A DNA stretch of 64,000 bases from Erpobdella octoculata (lineage: Eukaryota > Annelida > Clitellata > Hirudinida > Erpobdellidae). The notes below the pieces were generated by a model. The model had not been told where the DNA came from, did not search any database, and saw only the letters and a program-made list of their open reading frames with translations. Positions 1 through 11,097 of this stretch are shown piece after piece; position 1 is the first letter of the stretch, and every line of letters begins with the position of its first letter. Position numbers and translations under genes: made by a program. The DNA lies in NCBI GenBank assembly GCA_963978895.1, contig CAXBUH010000001.1, positions 116,001 to 180,000 of the forward strand. The letters are read 5' to 3'.

Positions 1-400
1 GGCTTTCTTCTCGGAGGAGATGCACCAGCAAATATAACAAATTGTTCATTCTTATTTAGTTTATTAACTTAATTGACATGGAGGCGGAGCTTACCGAACT
101 TGCCAGCCAATGTCAAAGAGCCTCAAGTTTAGTTTATTTACATTAACTCATTCTTTTAACAAAAATATTATTGTTGTAGTATAAATGAATTGTATTATTA
201 TTATTATTGTTTAAATACAAAATAACAAAGAGTTGTTTTTATTTTCTTGGTGGTCGGCAACTTCATACGCTTTGATAAAACGCTGGTCGGCAAGTTCGAC
301 GTTATTGGCGGAAATCGATGGTCGGCAACTCGGTACGGCACCGCCACCAGCCGCAAAGTTAGTAGTATCGACATGTGTAACAAATACCGAGTAACGAATG
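1..400. other. AT-rich sequence, no gene recognised
   Basis: No coding region can be supported here. Short open frames on both strands lack recognisable motifs. The word GGTCGGCAA occurs three times between 248 and 330, which hints at a degenerate short tandem repeat. I see nothing else. Confidence 0.5.
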
Positions 401-737
401 TTTGCCGGGTAATCCTGCAGTATAGCGTCCTGAACCGATTTCTATGAAAAAACGGTTTAAAAAACTGTTTAATAGAATAACCATAGAACATTATCAAAAC
501 ATATTACGAACAAGTATTTTACAGAAAAACTTACTAAAAACCGATTTTAAGCAAAAATATCCAAAGGCAATGTTGACACGCGGAATAATACAATTCAAGG
601 AATGAAAAGCAAGGAAGAGTTAATATTCAAATAAAATAACATAATAAAATAATAAATAAATTTTAAAAAGTTACAAATAAATTTTTAATTATTTAAATTT
701 TAAAAAATCAGAGCGCTGAGTGGAAATTTATCTATGA

Positions 738-960
738 CTAGCGGGGGATCCAGCGTTGCCCGGGGTTTTCCCATCATTTTTCTCTCGCTCCTGTTTCCTT
801 CCCCGCTAGTTTTCTCGCTCCCGATCGTTTTCCCGCTCCCTATCGTTTTCCCGCTCCCGATTGTTTTCTCGCTCCCGATCGCCTTCCCGTTCCCGGCCGC
901 ATTCCCGCTCCCGATTGCTCTTCTCTTCCTGGTCGCTTTCTCGCTCGTTTTTCGCTCTCC
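738..960 (-). mobile_element. Helitron family C, 3' end remnant with 18-bp minisatellite
   Basis: Read on the minus strand, the sequence ends with a GC-rich hairpin region followed by CTAG at 738-741 and then T, which is the 3' signature of Helitrons. Roughly 780-930 is an array of an 18-bp unit close to TTCCCGCTCCCGATCGTT. The same head plus minisatellite is seen at 2787, 31717 and 53666. The 5' end of this copy is missing. Open frames in the minisatellite on both strands are by-products of the repeat. Confidence 0.55.
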
Positions 961-1232
961 AAACGATTCTGCTAGCCACATACATGACCTCTAAAACTCA
1001 AAATTTCTGCTCCAAGAAATATGATAGAAACCGTACCAAAGACAGCCAAGTCGCCATGTACTTTTACTCTGATATTATTTTAATTTTTCTTGGTGTTCTG
1101 TTGCTAATTTATTGTTTTCAATGTTTTTTTAATTTTTCTTAAGGCAATTTGACATAAAGTGCCGCATTTAAAGAAACGGTTTTAGACATGGAGCGGGTTA
1201 CGCAACTCGTACTTCTAAAGCAAACTAATATT

Positions 1233-1972
1233 GGTAAAGGTTCCCTTGGACGGCCCGTGTGGCGGATTAATACATAATTCTCGGCTATAATTAACTATAA
1301 ACACGATTAAAAGTAAACACTAGTTTAAAAATTATGATAATTAGTATAAGTAATTTATTTAAAATGAGAAAATGTCATATAAAAAAATAAATAATGTAAT
1401 TATAATTTATGTACGTTTGAGTTTTAAGAAAAAGTTTAAACGAAGAATTTGAAGGAAAAGTTTAAACGACGCAAATACGCAATGTTCGCTTACAAATATT
1501 CAAATTTCGACGTTGCTTTGAATAAACTACTTTTTTTAACATTTATTTTTTAGTTTTTTTTCATTAAAAATTTGAAATTTTGTTTATTTAAAGAAGTTAA
1601 CTTAGTTTAATAATTTCCAATTTTCTTACTTCTTGCAAACCGTCCCGAGTTACCGGGCGGTGAGTTTTAAAATTTTAATGGAATTTTTATTTACAACTGA
1701 TAGTTTTTTTTTTAAATAAAATTTTATTATAAACTAATTTTATTTATTTTTTATTCATTTCATTCATACGATCATCGTACCTCACCACTCACAACTACGA
1801 TGTAAATAGGGCTTGAAAGGGTACTACTTACGTTTTCAAAGTCTCTCAAATTACGATAAATGTTTTTTTTTTAAATTAAAATTGGTATTAAATTTGTTTT
1901 TTTATGTTATTGTGACAAAATAAAAATAATACGATTATTTTTCGGCACGGGCCGTCCAAGGGAACCTTTACC
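1233..1972. mobile_element. MITE with 8-bp target duplication CTAATATT
   Basis: Terminal inverted repeats of 27 bp begin GGTAAAGGTTCCCTTGGACG at 1233 and are matched in reverse complement up to 1972. The same 8 bases, CTAATATT, flank both ends (1225-1232 and 1973-1980). The 740-bp interior is AT-rich with no coding capacity. An 8-bp duplication fits hAT, P or Merlin families. The GG start is closest to Merlin, but without a transposase the superfamily is open. A diverged relative of the right half lies at 60855-61158. Confidence 0.8.
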
Positions 1973-2309
1973 CTAATATTTTTCAATTTTTTACTTCCAA
2001 AATTTTTTATATTTTTTTTCTTAAATTGTCTATTTTTATTTTAAATGTGTTTAATTTTTATTACATTTATTCCTACTGTTCACTTCTATCGCTATTGACA
2101 AATAGATCTTCATCGGGAACTACGTTAACTTCGGGAGTAATTTATAAATGTTCTAAAGTGCAATAATTGTTGTTTTTCAGTTATTTATGTTGTAATTAGT
2201 CTTTATTTCTTTTATTTATGTTTTAAATATCATTTACGTTAAAAAACCGGCCATTTTTCATCGAAATCGGTTCAGGACGCTATACTGCAGGATTACCGTT
2301 TGCCGTTCG

Positions 2310-2786
2310 CGTTTTACAGACACCCTATATTATTTCCGTCTACCCTTTTCCAAATGTAACTAATGAATAAATTAACTGTATCAGTAAAACATTAGTTTAT
2401 GTCACAATATAATGTGAACGACACTAACTTGACTAACTATCGCCCATCAAAGTTAATGCAGTATAAATCACGACACAGAACGCCGATTTTTATAGAATTT
2501 AGTTAGAATCCGGTAATCCCGTGCTACTGAGCTAACTTCAGGCACGTCCATAGCCTAAAAACAAACTTACAAATCCAGGATAAACACTGCTACTACTCAG
2601 CTTTCCGAAGAATGGCAACAATTTCTTGCAACAAATCATTTCTTCTTACAAAAGAAAACACCAGCCGAGTAACGATTTTAACCCAGATAACGGTGATGGG
2701 TAATCCGCGGAAAGAAAAATGCGAGTGAGCTGCGAGTTGCGAAAAGATAAACCGCGAAATTCTTTCGAAAAGATTTATAATAATAA
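2310..2786. other. Intergenic, nothing recognised
   Basis: No coding frame, RNA gene or repeat boundary could be supported in this stretch. Confidence 0.4.
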
Positions 2787-3030
2787 CTAGCAGGGTTATC
2801 CGGCGTTGCTCGGGGTTTTCAGAATTTTTTTTCTATCATTTTTTTCTTTTGCTTCCGTTTTCTTCCCCGCTTGCTTTCCCACCCCCGGTCGCTTTCCCGT
2901 TCCCAGTCACTTTCCTGTTCCTGGTAACTTTTCCGTTCCCGCTCACGCTTATTCTCCCGTTCGCGCTCATTTTTTCTTTTCCACTCTTTCCTATAACTTC
3001 TTTTAGTTCATAAAACGTAAAATAGATTTG
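2787..3030 (-). mobile_element. Helitron family C, 3' portion
   Basis: CTAG at 2787-2790 preceded by A is the minus-strand 3' end. The adjacent sequence resembles the 53666 copy, a CCGGCGTTG hairpin region followed by several 18-bp minisatellite units (about 2870-2960). The sequence after the minisatellite (2960-3030) also matches 54140-54210, so the family has a conserved body beyond the repeats. Confidence 0.6.
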
Positions 3031-3112
3031 CTAAAAGTTGCTTGAAGCCTTCAAAGGTTGTTACGTAAACTAAATTTGAATTTTCTTACGCAATTACCTT
3101 TAATGGTCGAAC

Positions 3113-3293
3113 ATAGGCACTTTTGGCCTGGAAAGGTTTTTTGGTCCCCTGAGCCAAGCTGGGGGATGGGAGTATCCAAACCTTCTTAGAAAAAGAGAGA
3201 GTTAAGAAGGGGAAAAAGTTAAGAAGGTTTGGACTCCTTCTCCGATCCCCCGGCTCAGGGGGCCAAAAAACCTTCCGGGCCAAAAGTGCCTAT
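3113..3293. mobile_element. 181-bp MITE with ~43-bp inverted arms
   Basis: The left arm begins ATAGGCACTTTTGGCC at 3113 and the right arm ends with its reverse complement at 3293. The arms pair over about 43 bp with few mismatches, and the short interior has no coding capacity. A TA dinucleotide at 3114-3115 and 3291-3292 could be a Tc1/mariner-type target duplication. That assignment is inference. Confidence 0.7.
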
Positions 3294-3448
3294 ACATGAT
3301 CATTGCATAAGTTTTCGAAGCACTGTTTACAATTGCGTAACAGGCATTACTTGCTAATGGACTTCTTAATATTAAGAAGTCCATGACTTGCTTCCCAGTC
3401 TTGCATAATGTGACCGATTGCGCGTTATTACAAATTATTAAGAGATAG

Positions 3449-3706
3449 ATGGGGCGGGAAAGCGACCGGAATTGGGAAAGTGACCGGAAGCGGGAAAGCA
3501 ACCGGGAGTGGGAGAGCAAGCGGAAACGGGAAAGCGACCGGGAGCTGGCGAGAAAACGGGGAATTAAACGGGAGCTAGAGAAAAACGATAAGAAAACTAT
3601 AAAAACCCCCGCTCACTCACCCGCTCTGCTCATTTTGTGACGGATTTCAAATTTTTTTTACTATATTTGATTCCCTTTGACTCTCAAGGTTATGTGAAAA
3701 TTTCAT
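3449..3706. mobile_element. Helitron family C pieces: inverted minisatellite plus body
   Basis: 3449-3590 carries the 18-bp unit in the opposite orientation (GGGAAAGCGACCGG), and 3605-3706 carries the family body containing TGTGACGGATTTC and GACTCTCAAGG. The same arrangement, an inverted copy followed by the body, occurs at 54217-54780. Here the end of the inner copy appears deleted. A LINE fragment starts immediately after 3706. Confidence 0.55.
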
Positions 3707-4191
3707 TCAGCTGAATTCAAGCAAGTCTGAAGTCATTTGGCTGTCAACCAGTCGGATGAAACGTACTTTCCAAACAGCACCGCTAAGAATAGGTAAAGAT
3801 TGGATCTCTCTATCTGTTTCTGTTCGCAATTTGGGTGCTTTCTTTGATTCTGACATGCGTATGAACACTCACGTTAGTCGCATCACCCAAAGCTGCTTTT
3901 CAACCTTACGTCAAATCAAAACAGTTGCTTCATCTCTACCCCCCCTGGCGCTTAACTTACTTATAACTTCATTGGTGTTTTCAAAACTCGACTATTGTAA
4001 CTCCACACTGGTTGGACTCCCGAAGATCTTGACTCACCGCCTTCAATCAGTGGTGAATACGGCAGCCAGGCTTTTGACCGGTCGAAGACGCTGCGATCAC
4101 ATCACTCCAGTACTCCAAGAACTACATTGGTTGAATGTCAGGTGTAGAATTATCTTCAAAGTAGCTCAACTAGTCTTTAAATGTCTCAATT
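3707..4191 (+). pseudogene. LINE (L2/CR1-like) reverse transcriptase C-terminal part, first half
   Basis: The translated product is the thumb and C-terminal part of a non-LTR retrotransposon RT. Typical signposts are LNSSKSEVIW at the start, then LGAFFDS, LDYCN and AARLLTG, and HITPVLQELHWL near the break. The element is 5' truncated inside a Helitron C copy. It is interrupted after 4191 by another LINE, and its reading frame resumes at 8209. Removing the insert and one copy of the 4-bp duplication restores the same frame, so the two parts belong to one insertion. No endonuclease or catalytic RT core remains, so it cannot move. Confidence 0.8.
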
Positions 4192-4534
4192 TTCTAATGT
4201 TCTCGTTTCAACCGTGTGGCCAGCTCCGTAATTAAGTGTGGAGGTTCGACTTAGGAAATTTTTCTGAAATTTAGAAATTGAACTTGGAAATTCGACTTAG
4301 CAAATTTTCTGAGAAGTGACAGTCCCAGTTCGCTGACTTGGAGGAATTTCGAGATTTTGAACACGTGCAAAGGCTGAACGGATTATCGCTCAAACACTGA
4401 AAGAAACAGGATCTAGTCAAGAATCGAAGAAATTCGCTAATCGGACTCTGAAAAGATAAGATAATAATATAATTTGTTTGTTTTTCTATAAATTTGATAA
4501 TACTATACTACCTATCTTGTCTGAATAAGTTACA

Positions 4535-5265
4535 ATGGTTAAGACAAAGGATATGGTAAAATGCGAAAAATGCGCAATGTATGGTAGTGGGGAAAGCTTT
4601 TCGGACAATGCGTGTATGAACTGCCGCAAAATTGAAATATTAGAAAAGAAAATAGAGGAAATTTTAAAAAGTTACTCAGTTTCAATTAATGAAATAAGTG
4701 AAAAGGTCGATAAGAAACTCGTTGTTGCTGGCCAATCTAGCACGCTTAAAGAAGAGGCTTGGGTTAAAATTGAAAAAAAAGTAAAAAAAGTAGAGGAACA
4801 TCTCAAAGAAGCTGAACTACATGACAAGAAAAAAAACAACATAGTTATTCATAGGCTTGCGGAAAGCGGTTCTGATAAAGATGACCAAAAAAGATCGGAC
4901 GATAAAAAAGAGATTGTAACCGTAGTTAAAGATATCCTTAAAGTGAACCTCGAAAACTCAGACATAAAAAAATGTATAGAATAGGCAAAATCTCAGACAA
5001 AGAAAGACCATTACTGGTAGAGTTTAAAGATGCCCAAACCAAAAACATAGTAATGGAATCTCTTTCCAAACTGCGTAACGCTGAAGACCGATATCGCAAG
5101 ATCTCGGTGAGTCACGACATGACAGAAAACGAAAGGGAACAGTGTAAGATGCTAGTTAAAGAAGCCAAGGAGAAACTGTGCAATGACCAGTCGGGGGAAT
5201 GGCTATACAGGTTAAAGGGTATGCCTGGAGACATGAGGGTAGTGAAGCTACGGAAACAACTCTAA
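4535..5265 (+). pseudogene. LINE ORF1 protein with coiled coil, one frameshift
   Basis: The ORF starts at ATG 4535. The N-terminus has paired cysteines (CEKC, then CMNC), a possible zinc-binding arrangement. A lysine/glutamate-rich coiled coil follows (about residues 35-100), then an RNA-binding-like domain with NNIVIHRL and RPLLVEF. This is the layout of L1-like ORF1 proteins, which coat the element RNA. The frame breaks at 4967-4984 inside a run of seven A residues, where the reading shifts by -1 and continues to the stop at 5265. A programmed -1 shift at the A run is conceivable, but a simple indel is more likely given the other lesions in ORF2. Confidence 0.75.
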
Positions 5266-5279
5266 GCAATTCTGATATA

Positions 5280-8126
5280 TATAAAATAAGAAAGAAGAGG
5301 CATGCTTTTGGATCTGTTAATCACGAAAACTATTTATGTAAGTGCTTTTATGAGAATGTAAGAAGTCCCGTAAACCGAGTAAAAATGGCAGAGTTGGAGA
5401 TGTATGTAAACAATGAAGATCCGGATATAATTGGCTTAACCGAATCTTGGGCAAGTGACAAAATTACTAATGGTGAGCTGAAATTAGAAGGATACGATAT
5501 GTTTAGAAAAGATAGAGTGACGGAAGGTATGGATAAGCAAAGGGGAGGCGGTGTATTGTTGTATGTGAAGCATAAATGGAAGATATATACAATGATATGT
5601 TTAAAGAAAGTGTATGGTGTGAAATAGGACAAAAAAATAGTAAGTTATTAATCGGAGTATGATATAGAGTTCCCAATGCTGATGAAGAAGTTGATAAGGG
5701 GCTTTATGAATTAATTTCTAAGGCTAACAAGGAATCTGTAATCATAATGGGTGATTTCAATTTTCACGTTAACTGGCATTCTTTGGAAGGAGAAACTCAT
5801 AAAGATAGACAATTTATGCAATTTATTGAGGATGAATTCATGTCACAGTTAATTAGAGAGCCTACTAGAAGTAAAAATACTTTAGACTTATTACTGACTG
5901 CTGACATAAGTTTGGTAAATAATTTAACTGTAGGTGAATGTTTTGGCACTAGCGATCACCAGGTTATTAGATGGGATTTGGTCATGAATCATGACAGGCA
6001 GAGTTGTTCAGATGTAATTCGCTACAACTACTTTAAGGCAGACTACAGTCTAATAAGAGAAAGCATTACAAGAAAAAATCTTATGGACAGAGTTAAGAGT
6101 ACTAATGTTGAGATCAGCTGGAAGCTATTTGTTCAGTGTATGCACGAAATTATTGAAAAGTATATTCCAAAACAAAGAAACCAAAATAAAAAAATCCCTG
6201 GATGACTAGGTTGATTATAAAAAAACAGAGAGCCAAAAATAAAGCATGGAAAAATAATCGAGAGCAGGTAACTATGGGTTCTGAAGAAGAAAGATCAAGC
6301 AAACTAAGTGAGTTGGAAAAGAAATACAGAAAGATAAGAAATGACACCAAACAGACTATTAGAAGGACTATTGTAGACTATGAACAAAAGCTGACAGAAA
6401 ACATAAAGAGGGTCAGCAAAAGCTTTTTCAAATATGTGAGAAGTAGGCAAAAAAGAAAGATAAAGTAGGTCCTTTAAAGGATGCAGATTGAAATTTAATT
6501 ACTAATGATGAAGTCACAGCGGATTTGTTGAACAAGTATTTTGGGTCAGTCTTTACTGAAGAAAACATTAAAAATATTCCTGTAGCAAGTAAGAAGTTTC
6601 AAGGTGATGGAAAAGATGTCAAAAGAGAAGTTATCTTCACAAAAAGCCGAGTTACTGAGATGCTGAAGTGTTTGAAAGTAGACAAAACACCAGGAATTGA
6701 TGCACTTCATCCGAAGTTTCTATTTGAAGTAAGAGAGGAAATTGGAGAAGTAATGGCAGAGTTAATGAATAAGTCAATGCAAACAGGTGAAATACCACAG
6801 GACTGGAGGGATGCAATTGTTGTTCCACTATTTAAAAAGGGCAATAGAAGTGAAGCAAGTAACTATAGACCTGTCAGCCTGACCTGCATTATCTGCAAAG
6901 TTATGGAAAGAATTATCGAGGATGATATGATGAGACATATGGAAGAGCATAAGATAATTAAATATAGTCAGCATGGGTTTATGAACCATAAATCATGTTT
7001 GACTAATTTATTAGAATTTTTTGAAGATACTTATGGTTTTTTGGATGCAGTACCATCAGTTGATGTAGTTTATTTAGACTTTGCCAAAGATTTTGACAAA
7101 GTGCCTCATCAGAGACTGCGTAAGAAACTTGAGGCAATAGGCATAGAAGGAAAGCTATTAGAATGGATAGGAGGTTGGTTGCTTGATAGAAGACAAAGAG
7201 TTGCAATAAATGGGATGAAATCAAAATGGATTAGTGTCACAAGTGGTGTTCCACAAGGATCAGTTTTGGGACCAACCTTATTCTTAGTTTACATCAACGA
7301 CTTAGACGATGGGATTAAGTCAAGAATTTATAAGTTTGCTGATGACACGAAGCTGTGCAGAGCAATAAAGACTGAGGAGGATGCTGAAGTGCTCAGAGAT
7401 GACTTGAAAAAATTATATAAATGGTCACAGGACTGGCAGATGTTATTTAATGTAGAAAAGTGCTCTGTCATGCATATGGGCAAGCAAAATCAAAAATGTA
7501 GGTATGAGATGAACGGCACAACATTGAAAGAAACAACGGAAGAAAGAGACTTGGGTATTCTGGTGCATAATAGTGCCAAACCATCAATACAATGTGCTAA
7601 AGCAGCCAATAGAGGGAATCAGGTGCTAGGCATAATTAAAAGAACTATGGTGAGCAGAGACAAGGATTTAATTCTAAAACTATATAAGACACTAGTAAGA
7701 CCGCATTTGGAATATTGTGTGCAGGTGTGGAGTCCTTCACTTAAACAAAACATTAATATTCTAAAAAGGGTACAGAGGAGAGCTACGAAAATAATTAATG
7801 GAATGCATGGTTTAAGCTATGAAGAGAGATTGTTAAGGTGTAGGCTGACGACCCTTTAGAGAAAGAGAATAAGAGGAGACTTAATACTAGTATATAATAT
7901 ATTGAATAATGGTCTTAATCTTGATCCAGACAAGTTCTTTACTAGAGTTTCCAACAGAAATACAAGAGGTCATCCGATGAAGCTTTATAAAGACAGGACA
8001 GGACCTTTGAAGCGGACGTTTTTCAGCGCAAGAATCATCAACGAGTGGAACAAACTAAAAGAAGATGTTGCAAATGCTCAGACTTTGAATGAATTCAAAT
8101 CGAAACTTTCGTTATGTAACTTTTAG
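5280..8126 (+). pseudogene. LINE ORF2: endonuclease and reverse transcriptase, multiple lesions
   Basis: The endonuclease spans about 5340-6010 with TESW, GGGVLLY, GDFN (5750) and SDHQ (5957), the usual catalytic landmarks of exonuclease-endonuclease-phosphatase nucleases. The RT follows at 6525-7859 with GIDALHPK, NYRPVSLT, a variant of the LDF-KAFD motif (LDFAKDFD), SGVPQGSVLGP and the catalytic FADD (about 7336). The C-terminal domain runs to 8126 with NEWNKL. Visible breaks: a frameshift near 5620, a TGA at 5660, a frameshift near 6200, another near 6470, and a TAG at 7857. The protein would nick DNA and copy its RNA by target-primed reverse transcription. It is inactive here. Confidence 0.85.
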
Positions 8127-8208
8127 TTTTTAAAAAAGTAGTGAATATTATACAGTCATTTTTGATTCCTTATTCACTATAATAAAGTTATGTTATGTTA
8201 TGTTAATT

Positions 8209-8545
8209 GTTTGGCTCTTTCATACTTAATGGAAGTAATTCTGCCTATTAGTAACATTCAATCAAGGGGGAATCCCAGATCTGCATCTTCGGCTCTTCTC
8301 TTCGTTCCCTCTACTCGTCAAAAAAGTGCTGGTGATAGAAGTTTTCCTGCTGCAGCTGCAAAAATTTGGAATAGTCTTCCCTTGGACATCAGAGCAGCAC
8401 CTGATTTTGTACAGTTTAAAAGAAATTTAAAACAATATCTTATGAAAATTTAACTTTTTGTCTATTTATTTTATAGTGTATGTGGCCTTGAAGTCATTTG
8501 ATTTACGCCACTTTAAACTTGTCAAATAAATAAATAAAAATACAT
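8209..8545 (+). pseudogene. LINE (L2/CR1-like) RT C-terminus, second half, with 3' tail
   Basis: This continues the element broken at 4191. The frame reads through LSYLMEV, then the conserved terminal block with RSFPAAAAKIWNSLP, and stops at 8451. A 3' UTR of about 75 bp ends in an ATAAATAA-type repeat near 8525-8545, as in L2/CR1 tails. It is continuous in frame with 3707-4191 once the nested LINE is removed. Confidence 0.8.
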
Positions 8546-8580
8546 ACATACAAACATTCATTTATATATATATATATATA

Positions 8581-8722
8581 GTTCCCGCTTGCTCACCCGC
8601 TCCGCTCCTCTCCTTTTGTGACGGATTTCAAATTTTTTTTCTCTATATTTAATTCCCCTTGACTCTCAAGGTTGTGTGAAAATTTCATTACAATCGGATG
8701 AATGGTGTAACAATGCATAAAT

Positions 8723-8798
<76 letters not shown>

Positions 8799-10172
8799 GG
8801 ATGTCACGGGTAGTACTTTTTGGAGTTTTCGGGTTCGGGTTCGGGTTCGGGTTTGTGAAACTAGAGTTTTCGGGTTCGAGTTCGGGTTCGGGTTTGTGAA
8901 ACTAGAGTTTTCGGGTTCGGGTTCGGGTTCGGGTTTGTAAAACTTGAGTTTTCGGGTTCGGGTTCGGGTTCGGGTTTGTGAAACTCAGGTTTTCGGGTTC
9001 GGGTTCGGGTTTGTAGTTTTCCAAAAACCGGGTTCGGGTTCGGGTACTGGTTTATGATTTCAAATTCCTGGATTGATTTTAAATTTACCTAGTGTATATA
9101 CATATACAAACGAGAGCGATCAATTCATCCATTGGACATTACACGTTTTGAATAAACTCTAACAAGTTATTTTTTTAGCTTTCCAAATAATGTGATTTCT
9201 TTGGCCGAAGGAGGCTTAATTATTTTAGTTCGTTCGTGGCTCGGTCCGGCCAGATAATAAGGCGGATTAGTGGTCTAGTTTACACACTCACCAATAAAAT
9301 GACCTATTTGTGTTATTTGTTACGCAAAGGTGATAATACAAAACTTGCATGGCTTGCGGTTAGCATAATACGTTACCTCTTAAATTATCATAATTCATTA
9401 ATTTTTTCGCGGCTCGGTCCGGTCGGGCAATCAGGCGGATTAGTGTCCTAGCTTACACATTTGCCAATAAAATAACTGTGGCGCATAGATCATTTATAGA
9501 CTTTGCCAGTTAAAGTTTAGGATTATGCAATATTATCTTTATAACAAAGGGTCTTTGTTATATCAGAAAAACTTTGAGTATATGAATGAATAAATATAAG
9601 GTTATATAACTGAAGTAAAAAGTTTAGAGTCATGGCTATCCGCGATTTCTTCGACCGAAGGAGGCTTAATTATTTTAGTTCGTTCGCGGCTCGGTCCGGC
9701 CTGATTATAATCAAACGGATTAGTGGTTTAGTTTACACAATCACTAATAAAATGACGTATTTGTGTTATTTGTTACGCAAAGGTGATAATACAAAACTTC
9801 TACGCTCGCGATTAGTATAATATGTTACGTCAACAAAACTTGTAATTTATTAATCTCTAAGACACAGCTTTTATAAAGATTTATTTGTTCACAACTCCGA
9901 GTTCGGGTATTAGGCTTATAAATTTTCGGGTTCGAGTTCGGGTTCGGGTATCAATTTTTCACATTTTCGGGTTCGAGTTCGGGTTCGGGTATCAAGTTTT
10001 CTCATTTTCGGGTTCGGGTTCGGGTTCGGGTATCAAGTTTTCACATTTTCGGGTTCGGGTTCGGGTTCGGGTACCAAATTTTCACACTTTCGGGTTCGAG
10101 TTCGGGTTCGGGTATCAGAAAAAGACCGGGTAGTACCGAACTCGGGTTCGGGTTCGGGTACCCGTGACATCC

Positions 10173-10251
<79 letters not shown>

Positions 10252-10315
10252 GAATGTTTTTATATATGTATATATGTATGTTATTTATGCATTGTTACAC
10301 CATTCATCCGATTGT
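8581..10315 (-). mobile_element. Helitron family C tails in inverted pair, split by a hAT element
   Basis: 8581-8740 is the family body (TGTGACGGATTTC, GACTCTCAAGG, ATGAATGGTGTAACAATGC) in one orientation. 10250-10315 is the matching end in the other orientation. Between them are (TA)n tracts and the hAT element. So two family C ends face each other across a microsatellite, as at 54217-54848. Confidence 0.55.
8796..10175. mobile_element. Non-autonomous hAT-like element with TTCGGG arrays
   Basis: A perfect 17-bp terminal inverted repeat, TAGGGATGTCACGGGTA, bounds the element. Inside each end is a long array of the hexamer TTCGGG (8829-9045 and 9900-10158), oriented so that the arrays are inverted relative to each other. 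The middle has a second internal repeat: 9194-9345 returns at 9644-9800 with an offset of 450 bp. Both ends sit in (TA)n, so the 8-bp target duplication cannot be distinguished from the microsatellite. There is no transposase. Terminal sequence and subterminal hexamer arrays are typical of hAT elements. Confidence 0.8.
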
Positions 10316-10442
10316 TTAAGGCCAAGACTTTGTAAAAAATCATTCAAAATGAAGACGTTTTAATAAACTTTTTTCAACTAAGAAACTGAAGCATGAAAAA
10401 GTCAATGACTAATTTAATAAACTGTTTAAAATTTAAACTGTT

Positions 10443-11000
10443 TGTAAGATGAAGATAATTCATCTTACGTATTTTCATAGTATTTGTTTATTTTATTTTA
10501 TTATGATTGGATATGTCGAAACAATAAGTCATATATATATATATATATGTATATGTGTATATATATATGTTTTTATATATATATGTGTATGTATATACGT
10601 ATGTGTGTTTATTATTTTGTTATCTAAAAATTTATATATATATGTATGTATATATATATATATATCTTTTTCCGGATTTTTACTGGTAAGATTGTAAATA
10701 TTATTTTGTGCATGAATTTTGAGAATTGAGACGTGTGTTTAAAGTTGAGTGTTCGAGAAGAAAAAAATAAAAGTTTAAAGAGACGTGCTACAGAGAGAAA
10801 TTGGAATTTACAAAAGATTTGCTAGAACCGTGCGAAATTCTACAAAGTGAGAGAATTTAGTTTTATTTGAGTCCAGTTAAAAGATTAATTTTTCAAGGAA
10901 GAATAATTAAGTTAAAATAAATTCGAGAAATATTGTGATATAAATAACTTCGACTTTAACGTTACGAATCGCTAGAAAGCATATTCCTCTACGTTTACAT
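10443..11000 (+). repeat. 5' LTR of gag-only Ty3/gypsy element
   Basis: Begins TGTAAGATGAAG and ends near TACGTTTACA(T). It matches the LTR at 13050-13619 except for a few substitutions and the length of an internal (TA)n. The 4 bases TGTT precede it (10439-10442) and also follow the 3' LTR (13620-13623), if the final T is counted as part of the LTR. The primer binding site starts at once with TGGTGACCTCGACG (11001). Confidence 0.85.
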
Positions 11001-11018
11001 TGGTGACCTCGACGTATT
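11001..11018 (+). other. Primer binding site
   Basis: TGGTGACCTCGACGTATT directly follows the 5' LTR. It opens with TGG, the complement of a tRNA CCA end, as expected for reverse transcription priming. The tRNA itself was not identified. Confidence 0.65.
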
Positions 11019-11097
11019 TACGCATTTTCATCCGTAAATATAATTTCTGAAGTTGTTTGATCACAGGTGACCGAATTTTTTTTTGATTTGGTAAAAG

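Larger units (their letters stand above)
408..2297. repeat. Foldback-type segment bounded by a 35-bp perfect inverted repeat
   Basis: The 35 bases at 408-442, beginning GGTAATCCTGCAGTATAGCG, reappear exactly as their reverse complement at 2263-2297, and imperfect similarity continues inward. The arms enclose 1.8 kb that contains a Helitron C remnant (738-960) and a complete MITE (1233-1972), so this outer element is probably the oldest layer. No transposase is visible and I could not identify a target duplication. It could be a non-autonomous DNA transposon or two unrelated inverted copies of one repeat. Confidence 0.5.
4192..8204 (+). mobile_element. Nearly full-length CR1-group non-LTR retrotransposon, nested
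   Basis: The element lies inside the host LINE and is flanked by AATT at 4188-4191 and 8205-8208. It has a 5' leader of about 340 bp, an ORF1, an ORF2 with endonuclease and reverse transcriptase, a short 3' UTR and a pentamer tail of TTATG repeats (8189-8204). The two-ORF layout, the apurinic-type endonuclease and the simple-repeat tail place it in the Jockey/CR1/L2/Rex1 group. Both ORFs have small inactivating lesions, so this copy is dead but not old. Confidence 0.85.

Noticed and set aside
204..497. Small protein-coding gene at the window start
   Set aside because: No motif, poor codon character, and part of it overlaps the inverted-repeat arm at 408-442.
4967..4984. Programmed -1 frameshift in LINE ORF1 at a run of seven A
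   Set aside because: Possible, but ORF2 of the same copy has several plain frameshifts and stops, so a random indel in a homopolymer is the simpler explanation.
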